From positions 62,001 to 126,000 of the forward strand of contig NZ_CP077087.1 of NCBI RefSeq assembly GCF_014268495.2: DNA of 64,000 bases, written 5' to 3'. Positions within the stretch are counted from its first letter, which is position 1. The number at the start of each line of letters is the position of its first letter. Both the position numbers and the translations under genes were made by a program. Shown piece after piece: positions 6,147 to 15,968 of the stretch. Under the pieces are notes generated by a model. The model was not told the DNA's origin. It did no database searches and worked only from the letters and a program-made list of their open reading frames with translations. The DNA comes from Pseudomonas monsensis (GTDB lineage Bacteria > Pseudomonadota > Gammaproteobacteria > Pseudomonadales > Pseudomonadaceae).

Positions 6147-8446
6147 TTCAGCCTCCCTGCGGCTTGCTCAATCAATGCTTGTAAATCAACTTGAGCGGGA
6201 TCCAACCCAAGTTTTCGCAGGTCTGAATTGACCTTGTCATCGGAATTCTCAACTACTTTGACTGACTCACGGTCGAAGGGTCGTGGATCTTCACCGTAAT
6301 AAACTTCAATTGGACCTGGCGGAACATCTTCCAGTCGAGCGAATCCCTTAGCATCCAGGATACCTTCACGGCTAGACCCATTAGCGAACTCGACACGATA
6401 AGAGGCACCTGGCACAGGTTCAAGATTGCTTTGGTGCAAATTCAATTCAAGCCACGTTGGATTGGCTTTCCCCGCCTCTAGCACCGCCCCAGCTTTCGCT
6501 GCGTCAGCCAGTCCGGGCAAACCTGGAACTTTGATACCAATTCCTGAACCAGTTCCAGCAGCCCCTCCAGCATTGATCTTCACCACCGGCCCAACCACCG
6601 TCACGCCGCCAGCATCCAGCTTGATAAAGCTCCCACCCCCAAGAATGGTCAGCTCTGTCCCCGCCTCAATAACAATCTTGTCCCCAGCCTTGAGGTGAAT
6701 CTCTTTCCCCACGCTGGTCAGTTGCGCCGTACCGAGTTTGACGTGTTGGTTCTGCCCAATCGTCAGGTGATCATCCAGCTTCGCTTCGATCTTGCGGTCG
6801 CTGATGGTGGTGCGGTGTTCCTCGGCCTTCAGCTCGGTATAGGTGTTCTTCTCGACAGTATCGTGACGTTCATTACCGACCCGAATCTTCTGGTCATGCT
6901 CAACGTTTTCATCCCAATCGCGCTGGGCGTGGATGTAGATCTGCTCCGCACCTTTCTTGTCTTCAATACGCAGTTCGTTGTAGCCGCCACCACCCGGTGA
7001 GCTAAGCGTTTTGAACACACTGCGAGTCTTGTTCGCCGGCAGTGCATACGGCACCGGGTTTTCCTTGTGGTACAGGCAACCGGTCACCAGGGGTTGGTCG
7101 GGGTCGCCTTCGAGGAAGGTGACGAGGACTTCCATGCCGACGCGCGGGATGCTGATGGCGCCGTAGCGGTCGCCGGCCCAGGAGCTGGAGACGCGCAGCC
7201 AGCAGCTGGTTTTGTCGTCGGCCAGGCCTTCGCGGTCCCAGTGGAATTGCACTTTGATGCGGCCGTATTGGTCGCAGTGGATTTCTTCGCCTTTGGGGCC
7301 GGTGACCATCGCGGTCTGGCTGCCGAGTACGCGTGGTTTCGGGTGTTCGAGGGCCGGGCGGTAGAACACGTCCCACGGGGTGGCGAGGAAGGTGTTGCGG
7401 TAGCCCTGGTGGAAGTCGTCCTTGTTGTCGGTGGTGTCGCTGGTCACGCCTTCTTCGAGAACTTGCGGCTGCTTACCTTCGTGAAAGATTTCGGTAAGCA
7501 GCCACAGGTCGTTCCACTCGCTGCGCGGGTGGTCGGACATGGCCATGAAGTGGCCGCTGACCAGTTTGGTCTGGTCGCCGCGGCCTTCGGCCTGGCGGTA
7601 GTCGGCGCGGTGGCGTTCGAGGGCGCGCTGGCTGAGGAATTTGCCACGGGCGCGGTCGATGAAACGGCCCGGGTAGTCGTAGTCTTCGAGATCCGGCTCA
7701 GTGCTCTCGCCTTCGGGTTTGTAGGCGGCTTCCATTTGCAGGCGCGGTTTTTCGAAGTCGTAGTCGCGGCGCGTGGTGCGGCTGGTGCGGGTTTCCAGGC
7801 GCAGTTTGAAGCCTTTGATCACCGGTTCGTCGGCGACCATGCCACTGCCTTGCACGTACGCGGTTGGCTGGCCGAGGTCGGGGAACACGGTCTGGTCGTC
7901 GCCGAACACCAGCAGGTGGGCTTTTTCGCTGTGCTGGAAGTGGTAGTGAATGCCTTCCTCCTCGCACAGGCGCTGGACGAAATGCAGGTCGGTTTCGTCG
8001 TACTGCACGCAGTAGTCGCGATCCGGGCACGGCTGGCTGAGCTGGAAGTTGTAGGCGTTGCCCTTGATCCCGTGTTCGTCGAGGATCAGCGCGATGATTT
8101 TCGGCGCCGACATTTGCTGGTAGATGCGCTGGTTGGTGCGGTGATGCAGGTATTGCAGTTGCGGCACCAGCGAGACCTTGTAGCGGGTCAGGCGCTTGCC
8201 GGCATCGCCTTGGGCGACGCGGTAGATCTGGCCGTGGATGCCTGAGCCTTGCGGATCGAATGCGAGAAATGCCTGCTTGTGCAGGAGTTTTTCCAGGTCC
8301 AGATCAGGGTTTTCGCTGACCAGTTCGAGGTCGAAGCGAAACGGCTGGCTGATGCCTTCGGTGCCGGTGAACGACAGCACTTGCAGGTCGCCCACGTAGT
8401 CTTCGACCTTGAGGCTGAAGTGGGTTTCGTTAGCTGGGTTGAACAT
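6143..8446 (-). CDS. vgrG: VgrG spike protein (TssI) with C-terminal TTR-like extension
   Basis: A 767-residue VgrG. The start at 8446 has GGGAG eight bases upstream and gives the normal N-terminus (MFNPANETHFSLKVEDYVGD); a longer frame overlaps the kinase gene. It has gp27-like and gp5 OB regions (GPKGEEIHCDQYGRIKVQFH; SSWAGDRYGAISIPRVGMEV), then the beta-helix repeat. Residues about 665-767 form an added domain with YRVEFANGSSREGILDAKGF, resembling transthyretin-like domains that recruit effectors. The gene follows the kinase and overlaps the DNase effector by 4 bases, so the DNase is the expected cargo. Confidence 0.93.
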   Translation of the reverse strand: MFNPANETHFSLKVEDYVGDLQVLSFTGTEGISQPFRFDLELVSENPDLDLEKLLHKQAFLAFDPQGSGIHGQIYRVAQGDAGKRLTRYKVSLVPQLQYLHHRTNQRIYQQMSAPKIIALILDEHGIKGNAYNFQLSQPCPDRDYCVQYDETDLHFVQRLCEEEGIHYHFQHSEKAHLLVFGDDQTVFPDLGQPTAYVQGSGMVADEPVIKGFKLRLETRTSRTTRRDYDFEKPRLQMEAAYKPEGESTEPDLEDYDYPGRFIDRARGKFLSQRALERHRADYRQAEGRGDQTKLVSGHFMAMSDHPRSEWNDLWLLTEIFHEGKQPQVLEEGVTSDTTDNKDDFHQGYRNTFLATPWDVFYRPALEHPKPRVLGSQTAMVTGPKGEEIHCDQYGRIKVQFHWDREGLADDKTSCWLRVSSSWAGDRYGAISIPRVGMEVLVTFLEGDPDQPLVTGCLYHKENPVPYALPANKTRSVFKTLSSPGGGGYNELRIEDKKGAEQIYIHAQRDWDENVEHDQKIRVGNERHDTVEKNTYTELKAEEHRTTISDRKIEAKLDDHLTIGQNQHVKLGTAQLTSVGKEIHLKAGDKIVIEAGTELTILGGGSFIKLDAGGVTVVGPVVKINAGGAAGTGSGIGIKVPGLPGLADAAKAGAVLEAGKANPTWLELNLHQSNLEPVPGASYRVEFANGSSREGILDAKGFARLEDVPPGPIEVYYGEDPRPFDRESVKVVENSDDKVNSDLRKLGLDPAQVDLQALIEQAAGRLK

Positions 8447-8474
8447 AAAGTGCTCCCTGTTCGAATGTCGTCCG

Positions 8475-9476
8475 TTACGCCCGAAGCCGCAGACGTTGCA
8501 ACCAGGACGAAGTGGCGCCCAAAGCGTCACGCAATTGGTCGGCAGTGATGGTGCGCTCTGCCGCATTGAAGCTCAGCGCGGTTTTTAGCGCTGGCCAGCC
8601 GTGTTTTGGCAGGTTCGCCGGCGCTTGCAGCTCGCGCTCCAGGTGCTCGTCGCGGGCCTGGGTCGAGGGCAAGCGGCGGAACGGGTGTTTGCCGCTCGCC
8701 AGTTCATAGATCACGCAGGCCACGCCGTACACGTCCGCGCTGGCCGACAACGGTTGGCCCTCAAGCAGTTCGGGGGCGGCGTAGCCCGGGGTCCAGGCGT
8801 TGAAACGCTCACGACTCAGGTGCGGCAGACCGGGCAGCACGCCTTGGTCTGCCTGGCCGAGACCGAAGTCGAACAGGCGCAGGCCGTCTTCGCTGAGCAT
8901 GACGTTGCTCGGTTTCATGTCACCGTGCAGCACGCCGCGACGGTGGGCGTAGGCCAGCGTGTCGAGCAGCGGCAGCGCGATGTCGCGCGTTTCTTTCCAC
9001 GGCAGGCCGAGGGGCCGCTCGCAGAGCAATTTGTCCAGGGTCAGGCCACGCATGTATTCCATGGTGATGAAGGCCCGCTGGCAGTCGGTGTCGACTTCAA
9101 AGGTGTGCGCACGCACGACGTTGTCGTGGCGCAGGCGTCGGGTCAGGGCGAACTCGCTGTAGAGCAAGGCACTGGCGTCCGGCGATTCGGCAAATTCTTC
9201 GCTGAGGATTTTCAGCGCAATGTAAGGATCGGGATCGCCGAACTGCTCGTGCAGCAGATCCCGCGCCCGATAGACCGCCCCCATGCCACCGGCCCCGAGC
9301 AGACGCTCGAGGTGGTAGCGACCGGCGAGTACATCCGGCAGTGCACCGATGCTGGCCTTGGTTGGCGCCAGCAACGGCTCGGCTTTGTTTGCCTTGGCGA
9401 AGGCGAAGTAGGTCAGGTTGTTGGCCTGCTCTTCGCTCATCAGCAAGTCATCGACTGCGGATTCGATTTCAGTCAT
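8475..9476 (-). CDS. stk1: T6SS Ser/Thr protein kinase (Stk1/PpkA-like)
   Basis: A 333-residue cytoplasmic kinase. It has the glycine loop LLGAGGMGAVYRA, IALKIL (ATP lysine), catalytic loop LHGDMKPSNVML, DFGLG and an APE-type motif (AAPELLEG). The catalytic loop has HGD instead of HRD but keeps the Asp, Lys and Asn. There is no membrane segment or periplasmic domain, unlike the larger PpkA of the H1 system. ATG at 9476 overlaps the phosphatase stop by 4 bases. In related clusters the kinase/phosphatase pair controls Fha phosphorylation and firing; this matches the stp1-stk1 end of H2-type clusters. Confidence 0.9.
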   Translation of the reverse strand: MTEIESAVDDLLMSEEQANNLTYFAFAKANKAEPLLAPTKASIGALPDVLAGRYHLERLLGAGGMGAVYRARDLLHEQFGDPDPYIALKILSEEFAESPDASALLYSEFALTRRLRHDNVVRAHTFEVDTDCQRAFITMEYMRGLTLDKLLCERPLGLPWKETRDIALPLLDTLAYAHRRGVLHGDMKPSNVMLSEDGLRLFDFGLGQADQGVLPGLPHLSRERFNAWTPGYAAPELLEGQPLSASADVYGVACVIYELASGKHPFRRLPSTQARDEHLERELQAPANLPKHGWPALKTALSFNAAERTITADQLRDALGATSSWLQRLRLRA

Positions 9477-10201
9477 TGGCGGATCACCACGGCCGTCAGG
9501 TTGTCCCGGGCGGCGCCACGCAGGGCGCCGTCGAACAGACGTTCCAGCGCCACGTGCGGCGCGCTGAGGCTGAGGGCGTTGCCGAGGGCATCGCTGCTCA
9601 GGCCCTGATACAAACCATCGCTGCAGAGCAAAAACGCATCGCCCGGATAGACCTCGAGTTCGAGGACATCCAGGGTCAGTTGTTCGGCGGCGCCGACGGC
9701 TCGGGTCAACGCCTGAGCCGCCGGGTGCGCTGCCGCTTGTTCGACGCTCATTTGTTGCTCGTCGATCAGTTGCTGTTGCAGCGAATGATCCTTGGACAGC
9801 TGATACAACCGCTGCCCACGCCACATGTAACAACGGCTGTCGCCGGCCCAGATGCAGGCCGCGCGATTGCCTTCCACCAGCAGCGCCACGACGGTGCTGC
9901 CCATGATGCTGTCGTGGCGCCCGGCGGTGACCGTCAACTCCTGCCCCAAACGCCGGTTCAGCCAGTGCAGGCACTGGCGGATGGCTTTGAGGCGTTCGTC
10001 GAAGTCCTCGTGTTGCGGCAGTTCAGCCAGGCTGGCGACGATCAACTGGCTGGCGATGTCGCCACCCTGATGACCGCCCATGCCGTCCGCGACCACCCAC
10101 AGCCCCTGCTGCGGATTGTCGAGGAAGGCATCTTCGTTGCGCGCCCGCACCTTGCCCGGGTCGGTACGCGCCGCGCTGCGCCAGGGACTGGCCACCAGCA
10201 T
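9473..10201 (-). CDS. stp1: T6SS PP2C-type phosphatase (Stp1/PppA-like)
   Basis: A 242-residue PPM/PP2C phosphatase. The metal-binding motifs are all visible: ARNEDAF, VADGMGGHQGGD, GSTVV, AGDSRCYMW, CSDGLYQGL and ARDNLTAVVIRQ. The start at 10201 shares one base with the tssM stop (TGATG), and the 3' end overlaps the kinase start, so the three genes are translationally coupled. It should reverse kinase action on Fha/TagH-type targets. Confidence 0.92.
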   Translation of the reverse strand: MLVASPWRSAARTDPGKVRARNEDAFLDNPQQGLWVVADGMGGHQGGDIASQLIVASLAELPQHEDFDERLKAIRQCLHWLNRRLGQELTVTAGRHDSIMGSTVVALLVEGNRAACIWAGDSRCYMWRGQRLYQLSKDHSLQQQLIDEQQMSVEQAAAHPAAQALTRAVGAAEQLTLDVLELEVYPGDAFLLCSDGLYQGLSSDALGNALSLSAPHVALERLFDGALRGAARDNLTAVVIRQ

Positions 10202-13200
10202 CAGAGCTGCACCGGCATACGGAAGGTGCGCAGCACGCCCATGTCGAACGGATTCGGCGTGCGCTGGCTGGTCAGCAGGTAGTTGGCGCGCAGGCCACCC
10301 ACGTCGGCTTTCAGCACCAGCACGTCGCGACCGGTCAGGTACTCGGTCTGCATCAGGTCGAACAGACGGAACAGCGACCATGGGCCGGAGTTCTTCTCGA
10401 TGCCGATCGGACGCCCCGCCATCTTGTCCATGACCAGGCTGGTGCGACCGTCTTCAGCATCGGTCGGCCACTTGAACGACATTGGCAGGATCGGACCGTG
10501 GCGGTACTCCATGGTCTTGTCGCCGAACTTGAACTCGGAACGGCTCACGGCCGGGTCGAGGGTGTACGGCTCCAGTTTGAACTGCACGGTCGGCTCGGCC
10601 GGGTTGATCGAGAAGAAGCTCTGGCGAATCGTCAGCGCGGCGGCCATCTGGTCGAGGTACATCTTCGATACCGGCAGGCTGTGGCCATCGACGCTGCGCA
10701 TCCGGTAGTTGCCCGGATCACCACTGACGAACGGACGCATGTAGCTGTCGAAGAAGCGGTCGACGGTGCCTTGAGCCCGGAAGAACTCGCGGAAATCGCT
10801 GATCGCTACGTCACTGGTGCTGCTGGCGCTGAACGGATAACGCTTGTTGATGGTTTTGCCATACACGCTGTACAGCTCGTTCTGATAACGGCCGTTCAGG
10901 TATTGGTAGGCATCGTTGAGCACCAGACGCCACGAGTCTTCGGCCAGCACGTTGAACCACACGCTGAGCGGACGCGGCAGGCGACCCGAGGCAGCACGCA
11001 GGTTGGTCAGCGCATCACGCTGGCCGCTCATGCGGGTTTTCGCCATTTCGAACGCGGCTTGTTCCGGTGTACTGGAACGGGCCAGACCGGACAGTTGCAG
11101 CTGCAGGTCGTTGAGCGCGCTCAGCGCAGGGGTCAGGTCTGCCGCCGGGCCGTTGTTGTCATCGAGCAGACGATGCAGCGGTTCGAAGCGGCGTTGCAGC
11201 GACTTCTTCGCGGTGTCCGGCAGGGTCTTCGCCACGTTCAGGGCCGAAGCCTTGTCCGCTGCGGCGGCGGCCAGTTTGCCGACTTTACCCAGTTTGCCCT
11301 TCTGCCCCGCCAATGCATCGGCGGCATCACCGGCTTCATCCACCGGATCGGCGGCGGCCGGGAAGCGTGTGTTCTCGCGTACTTCAGTGAGCAAGGCCAG
11401 CACCGGCGAGTTGGCCGAGGTCAGGCCCGCCAGTTGCTCGGCGCCTTCACCGGCGTCGCTGATTGGCGGCAGGGCCACCTGGCCAACGGCTTCGCTCCAG
11501 TAGTTGGCGTAGTCGCGGAAGTACAGTTGCTCCAGCTCGACCATCAGGCGACGCAAGTCCATGTCGCTGATGCCCGCACCTTCGCCCAGCACCCAGTTGT
11601 CACGCAGGATGTCGGTGACCAGCGCCGAGCCCTGCACCGAGAAATACTGCTGATAACCGGTTTGCGTGTAGAAGCCCGGAATCACGTATTCGGTGCCGAT
11701 AAACAGCGAGCCTTGTGGGCCGAGGTGTTGGCTGAAGCGGTAGTCCGGCAGGTTGCGCGCCTGCTCGCGGAGCATGCGATACACCACGGTGGCCAGCGAT
11801 TCGCTGCGCAGGACCTGACGCGCCTGGGTCACCAACTGTTCGTTCAGCGGGTAGATAAACGGCTGCTTCAGCAGACGCTCCAGGTGCGCATTCAGACCGT
11901 TCTGCACCGCGGTGTTGCCGGTGTAGCGCTGCGACCAGTCAGTGGCGACCCAGTCCTTGAGCCACGCGGCATCGCGACGGTCCTTCATGTTCAGCATCAG
12001 GTACGCGCGCAGGCTGTTGAGCAGGCGGTCGCGGTCCTTCATGTTGGCGCGGATCTGCCCTTCGAGCAGGGTGGCAACCCGTGGCAGCAGTTGCTTTTCA
12101 AGCTCGCGCTCGTAAGCCTCTTTGACCACTGGATTGACGTCTTCACCCTGATACAGACCGCCACGCTCGTGGTACGACACGTCGCCCTTTTTCGGGAACA
12201 CCTGGGTCGCGGCGTAGCTGGTATCGAGGGTTTTCAGCGCGCCCATCGCGTCATCACGCGGGGACAGCGCCGAGCGTTGTTGCGTCCAGTTCTGCGCCAG
12301 ATTGCGCAGGTTTTCCAGACGCTCATAGTTGGCCGAAAAACCGCCCGCCCAGAGCATGCCGAACAGCGCCAGTGCCGCCAATGCGCCGACGTACAGCGCA
12401 CGTTGGCCCCAGTTGATGCGGCTGCGTTCGCGCTTGTCCAGACCGGCCAGATCGGCCTCGGGGAAAATCACCTGGCTGAACAAATGGTGGATGAACCGCG
12501 AGCGACCGCTGCGCAGGGTCGGCAGCACACCGGCATTCACACCCAGATTCGCGCCGATGGCGGCAGCCGTCTCGTCCATTTGCTGAACCAGGTGGGGTGC
12601 GCTGGTCAGGTAGAAACCACGCAGTTGCGTGGCCCGCTGGTAACGGTTGCCGGTGAACGCCATGTCGACGAACAGGCACAGGTGCTCGCCGATCTGCCCC
12701 AGTTGATGCGGGAAGTCGAGAATGCGGCCACGGCGCTGCGTGTCACGCTCGGAGTGCATGCGCATGATCACTTGGCTGTTGAGGCGACGCAGCAGTTCCT
12801 CGAACTCGCCGCGCAGCACAGCCACGTCGGTGCCAACCTGGTCCTTGCGGAAACTGGTACCCAACACCTGATCGCTTTCCTCGCGGGTCAGCTGATCGAA
12901 GAACTCGTCGAAGCCCAGCAGTTTGTCGGCCTTGCTCAGTACCAGATACACCGGCACGTCGACGTGCAGCTTCTGATAAATCTCTTGCAGGCGACCACGC
13001 ACTTGGCGCGCCAGGGTGTCGATGTCTTGCTCGCTGCCACCGGTGAGGATTTCCACCGGGATGGTCACCAGTACGCCGTTCAACGGACGACCGCGACGAC
13101 GCTTGCGCAGCAGTTCCAGCAGGGTGGTCCAGGCACTGCCGTCGACGTCTTTCTCGCCTTGGGTCATGTAACGTCCGGCGGTGTCGATCAGCACACCATG

Positions 13201-13740
13201 GTCGGCGAAGTACCAATCGCAATGACGAGTGCCTTGGGTGTCGCGGGTCAGCTTGCGGTCGATCTTGTTGATCGGGAATTCCAGACCGGAGAAGTCCAGC
13301 AGGCTGGTCTTGCCGCCGGACTGCGGGCCGATCAACAGATACCACGGCAGTTCGTTGCGCCAGCGCTCGCTGCGGCCGCGATACAGGCTTGAGGTTTTCA
13401 GGGTTTTCAGCGCGTCTTTGAAACGCGCTTTCAACTCTTTCTCCTCGTCGTCGATCAGCTCTTCGCGGCGGATCCGATCCTGGCCATCTTCGGTGGCTTC
13501 GACTTCTTTCTTGCGTACACCGGCGCGCCAGCTGACGAAGACCATGGTCAGGCCCCAGATCAGGAACAGCACGGCGATGGTCAACAGGCGAGAGGTCGGG
13601 CTCTCCCAGAACTTGTAGTCATCGACCGCCAACAACGGGCCGACAAACCACACCAGCAGCGCCACGAACAGCACCAGCAGCAGGGTCCAGACCCAGGTCT
13701 GGCGCAGGAAGGCGCCGACTTTCTTGAAAAACTTTTTCAT
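10201..13740 (-). CDS. tssM: TssM (IcmF), T6SS inner-membrane complex
   Basis: A 1179-residue protein, normal length for TssM. Two N-terminal membrane segments (about 16-37 and 52-70) precede a cytoplasmic NTPase-like domain with Walker A GPQSGGKTS (about 138-146). A third membrane segment near 430-450 (LYVGALAALALFGMLWAGG) leads to the large periplasmic part that contacts TssJ. The start at 13740 is chosen because it opens MKKFFKKVGAFLRQ; a frame 17 codons longer has no ribosome site. Forms the envelope channel with TssL and TssJ. Confidence 0.97.
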   Translation of the reverse strand: MKKFFKKVGAFLRQTWVWTLLLVLFVALLVWFVGPLLAVDDYKFWESPTSRLLTIAVLFLIWGLTMVFVSWRAGVRKKEVEATEDGQDRIRREELIDDEEKELKARFKDALKTLKTSSLYRGRSERWRNELPWYLLIGPQSGGKTSLLDFSGLEFPINKIDRKLTRDTQGTRHCDWYFADHGVLIDTAGRYMTQGEKDVDGSAWTTLLELLRKRRRGRPLNGVLVTIPVEILTGGSEQDIDTLARQVRGRLQEIYQKLHVDVPVYLVLSKADKLLGFDEFFDQLTREESDQVLGTSFRKDQVGTDVAVLRGEFEELLRRLNSQVIMRMHSERDTQRRGRILDFPHQLGQIGEHLCLFVDMAFTGNRYQRATQLRGFYLTSAPHLVQQMDETAAAIGANLGVNAGVLPTLRSGRSRFIHHLFSQVIFPEADLAGLDKRERSRINWGQRALYVGALAALALFGMLWAGGFSANYERLENLRNLAQNWTQQRSALSPRDDAMGALKTLDTSYAATQVFPKKGDVSYHERGGLYQGEDVNPVVKEAYERELEKQLLPRVATLLEGQIRANMKDRDRLLNSLRAYLMLNMKDRRDAAWLKDWVATDWSQRYTGNTAVQNGLNAHLERLLKQPFIYPLNEQLVTQARQVLRSESLATVVYRMLREQARNLPDYRFSQHLGPQGSLFIGTEYVIPGFYTQTGYQQYFSVQGSALVTDILRDNWVLGEGAGISDMDLRRLMVELEQLYFRDYANYWSEAVGQVALPPISDAGEGAEQLAGLTSANSPVLALLTEVRENTRFPAAADPVDEAGDAADALAGQKGKLGKVGKLAAAAADKASALNVAKTLPDTAKKSLQRRFEPLHRLLDDNNGPAADLTPALSALNDLQLQLSGLARSSTPEQAAFEMAKTRMSGQRDALTNLRAASGRLPRPLSVWFNVLAEDSWRLVLNDAYQYLNGRYQNELYSVYGKTINKRYPFSASSTSDVAISDFREFFRAQGTVDRFFDSYMRPFVSGDPGNYRMRSVDGHSLPVSKMYLDQMAAALTIRQSFFSINPAEPTVQFKLEPYTLDPAVSRSEFKFGDKTMEYRHGPILPMSFKWPTDAEDGRTSLVMDKMAGRPIGIEKNSGPWSLFRLFDLMQTEYLTGRDVLVLKADVGGLRANYLLTSQRTPNPFDMGVLRTFRMPVQL

Positions 13741-13753
13741 CACACGTCCCTGT

Positions 13754-14629
13754 TTACGGCTGCGACTGCGGTTGCACCGCGGCCGGATCAAGCGGCTGAT
13801 AAGGTTGCAGAACGGTGTCGCGCTGCTCGCCCAAGACCCAGGCGAAGCCCGAATACATCACCACCAGACAGACGAAAGTGAACAACACCACCATCCACGC
13901 CGGCACGATGCGCACCAGGTTGCGACGCTGATCGTTGAGGCCTTCCCAGTGCGGCGACAGCTCTCGCGGCACGTCGCCACGCAGTTGACGGATCTGGCGG
14001 TACAGGGCGTCACGGATGCCTTCGAGTTCGAGCATGCCGCGCGCCTGCACGCGGTACTTGCCCTCGAAACCGAGGGACAGGCACAGGTACATCAGCTCAA
14101 GCATCGGCAGGTGCTTGACCGGGTTCTTCGACAAGCGATCGAGCAGTTGGAAGAACTTCTCGCCACCGAAGGTTTCGTTGTGGAAGCTGCTGAGCAGGCT
14201 CATCTGCGACCATTCGCTTTCGTTGCCCCACGGCGTGGTCACGACGGCTTCGTCGACCACGGTGCAGAGCACGTAACGGGCGGCCATCACCTGGCTGCTT
14301 TCGGCGCCATTGTGCAGGGCGCGCACTTCAAACAGCTTGAGCCCGGCGGTCAGGCGCTCGTTGAGCGCGTACAGGTCTTCGCGGGTTTCGCTGTGCTTGA
14401 GGCGCACCACTTCCGACAGCAACTCGGACGAGGCCGCCACCAGCGAATTGAGGCTGATGTTGAACGCCTCCGCCGGACGCAGGCGCGCGGCGTAGATCAT
14501 GCGTTCTTCCAGTTGCTCGAAACGCGGCGGCGCGGCGAAGTCGGTCAGCGGACTCGATGCCGGTCCGTGGCCCTGACGATCGAGCAGGACGGTTTTGTCG
14601 TCCTGGTTGTAATCCGTTTCCTTGATCAT
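13754..14629 (-). CDS. tssL: TssL (DotU/IcmH), T6SS inner-membrane complex
   Basis: A 291-residue cytoplasmic-facing protein with a single C-terminal membrane anchor (MVVLFTFVCLVVMYSGFAWV) about 40 residues from the end. The DotU-domain signature includes VLCTVVDEAVVTTPWGNESE, HNETFGGEKFF and YLCLSLGFEGKYRV. It has no peptidoglycan-binding extension, so that function must come from elsewhere. It lies five bases after tssK and 13 before tssM in the same transcript. Confidence 0.97.
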   Translation of the reverse strand: MIKETDYNQDDKTVLLDRQGHGPASSPLTDFAAPPRFEQLEERMIYAARLRPAEAFNISLNSLVAASSELLSEVVRLKHSETREDLYALNERLTAGLKLFEVRALHNGAESSQVMAARYVLCTVVDEAVVTTPWGNESEWSQMSLLSSFHNETFGGEKFFQLLDRLSKNPVKHLPMLELMYLCLSLGFEGKYRVQARGMLELEGIRDALYRQIRQLRGDVPRELSPHWEGLNDQRRNLVRIVPAWMVVLFTFVCLVVMYSGFAWVLGEQRDTVLQPYQPLDPAAVQPQSQP

Positions 14630-14634
14630 GTCGG

Positions 14635-15966
14635 TCAGTTCCTGATGGCCCAGAATTTCAGTTCAAGCTCGGCGAATTCGCCGGACACGTGGAACGCGAA
14701 GCCGCCGGAGCGCTCGAGTTGTGCCAGGTCTTCGGAACTGAGTTCGAGGATGAAGTAGGTTTTGTTCGAGTGGAACGCGATCTGCCGTGGAGCGACGGGC
14801 AATGGTTTGACCTTGATCCCCGGCAAGTGCAGGTTGACCAGTTGGCGAATGCGCTCCACCGGGCCGACCTTGAGGTGCGCCGGCAAGCGGTGGCGCAGTT
14901 CTTCGGAGTCGCAGTTGGCACTGGCCGCCAGCACGAACGACGCCGAGCCGAGCAGTTTGTGGTCGTGCAACGGCGACACGATGATGCCGTACTGACGCGC
15001 TTGCAGGATCAGCTCGATGGCGTGCTGTTCGAGCACCATCGACAGCACCTGACGGATCGCTTCCATCAGTTTGCGGAAGCTGCCGCCCTGGTCGGCGTGG
15101 GAGTAGCGGCTGTCCAGACGCGGACGTTTGCTCTCGCCGGAGAAGGTCGCCAGATCGCCGAGCATGGTCAGCAGCGTGCGGTACAACTCTTCCGGGTGCA
15201 CCTGCTCCAGGCCGAGGTAGTGACGCAGCAGCAGTTCGGTGCGGTTGATCAGTTGCAGCATCATGAAATCGCCGACTTCCGCACCGCCAACCTTGCCGTT
15301 GGAGCGAATCCGCTCGGCAATCGTGTCGCCACGGTGGTTGAGCATGCTGATGACTTCTTTCAGGCACGACAGCAGGTAGCTGGAGGCGTGGGCCTGAATG
15401 TAGGTCGGCACAAAATCCGGATCGAGGCTGATCACGCCGTCGGGCGTGGTATCGAGCACGTCGCAGATCTTCAGCTTCACGTAGGCCTGATCGCTCTGCT
15501 GCTCGCCGAGCAACAGTTTGAAGTCCGGACGACCGCAGCTGACCTGGCTGGCGGAATCGTCGCCGGCGTTGGAGTCGGCGACTTCGGCGTCGTACGCGGT
15601 GTAACGCGCCAGCACGTCGGACTGCTCCGGACGGCGCGCTTCGATATGGTTACCGGTGACCAGCGGCAGCGCCAGGTAGATCGGCGTGTTGCCGGTGTTC
15701 GGCGGTACGTCCAGGGCCAGCGGCTCGGTGTTGCCACCGAGTTCGAACAGGCTGCCGTCCGGCAGAATCCCCGAGGCTTCACTGATCACCAGTTTGCCCA
15801 TGTTGAGGAACTGCAGGTCGATCTCCAGATTGAGGAAACCCCAGGTGTAGCCACCCAACAATTGCGTGCGGGTTTTCATCTGGTGATCGTAATAACGATC
15901 GTTGTGCTGGAAGTGCTGCGGACGCAGCAGCATGCCTTCCTGCCAAATGACTTTATGGGTATTCAT
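14635..15966 (-). CDS. tssK: TssK, T6SS baseplate-membrane connector
   Basis: A 443-residue TssK of standard length. The opening VIWQEGMLLRPQHFQ is the family hallmark, and the C-terminal region (RQIAFHSNKTYFILEL) matches the domain that binds the TssL/TssM cytoplasmic parts. It docks the baseplate onto the membrane complex. Two bases separate it from tssJ and five from tssL. Confidence 0.97.
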   Translation of the reverse strand: MNTHKVIWQEGMLLRPQHFQHNDRYYDHQMKTRTQLLGGYTWGFLNLEIDLQFLNMGKLVISEASGILPDGSLFELGGNTEPLALDVPPNTGNTPIYLALPLVTGNHIEARRPEQSDVLARYTAYDAEVADSNAGDDSASQVSCGRPDFKLLLGEQQSDQAYVKLKICDVLDTTPDGVISLDPDFVPTYIQAHASSYLLSCLKEVISMLNHRGDTIAERIRSNGKVGGAEVGDFMMLQLINRTELLLRHYLGLEQVHPEELYRTLLTMLGDLATFSGESKRPRLDSRYSHADQGGSFRKLMEAIRQVLSMVLEQHAIELILQARQYGIIVSPLHDHKLLGSASFVLAASANCDSEELRHRLPAHLKVGPVERIRQLVNLHLPGIKVKPLPVAPRQIAFHSNKTYFILELSSEDLAQLERSGGFAFHVSGEFAELELKFWAIRN

Positions 15967-15968
15967 GT

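Noticed and set aside
7067..8245. Open frame of 392 codons opposite vgrG
   Set aside because: Shadow of the high-GC vgrG gene; Val/Ala/Phe-rich with no recognisable domain.
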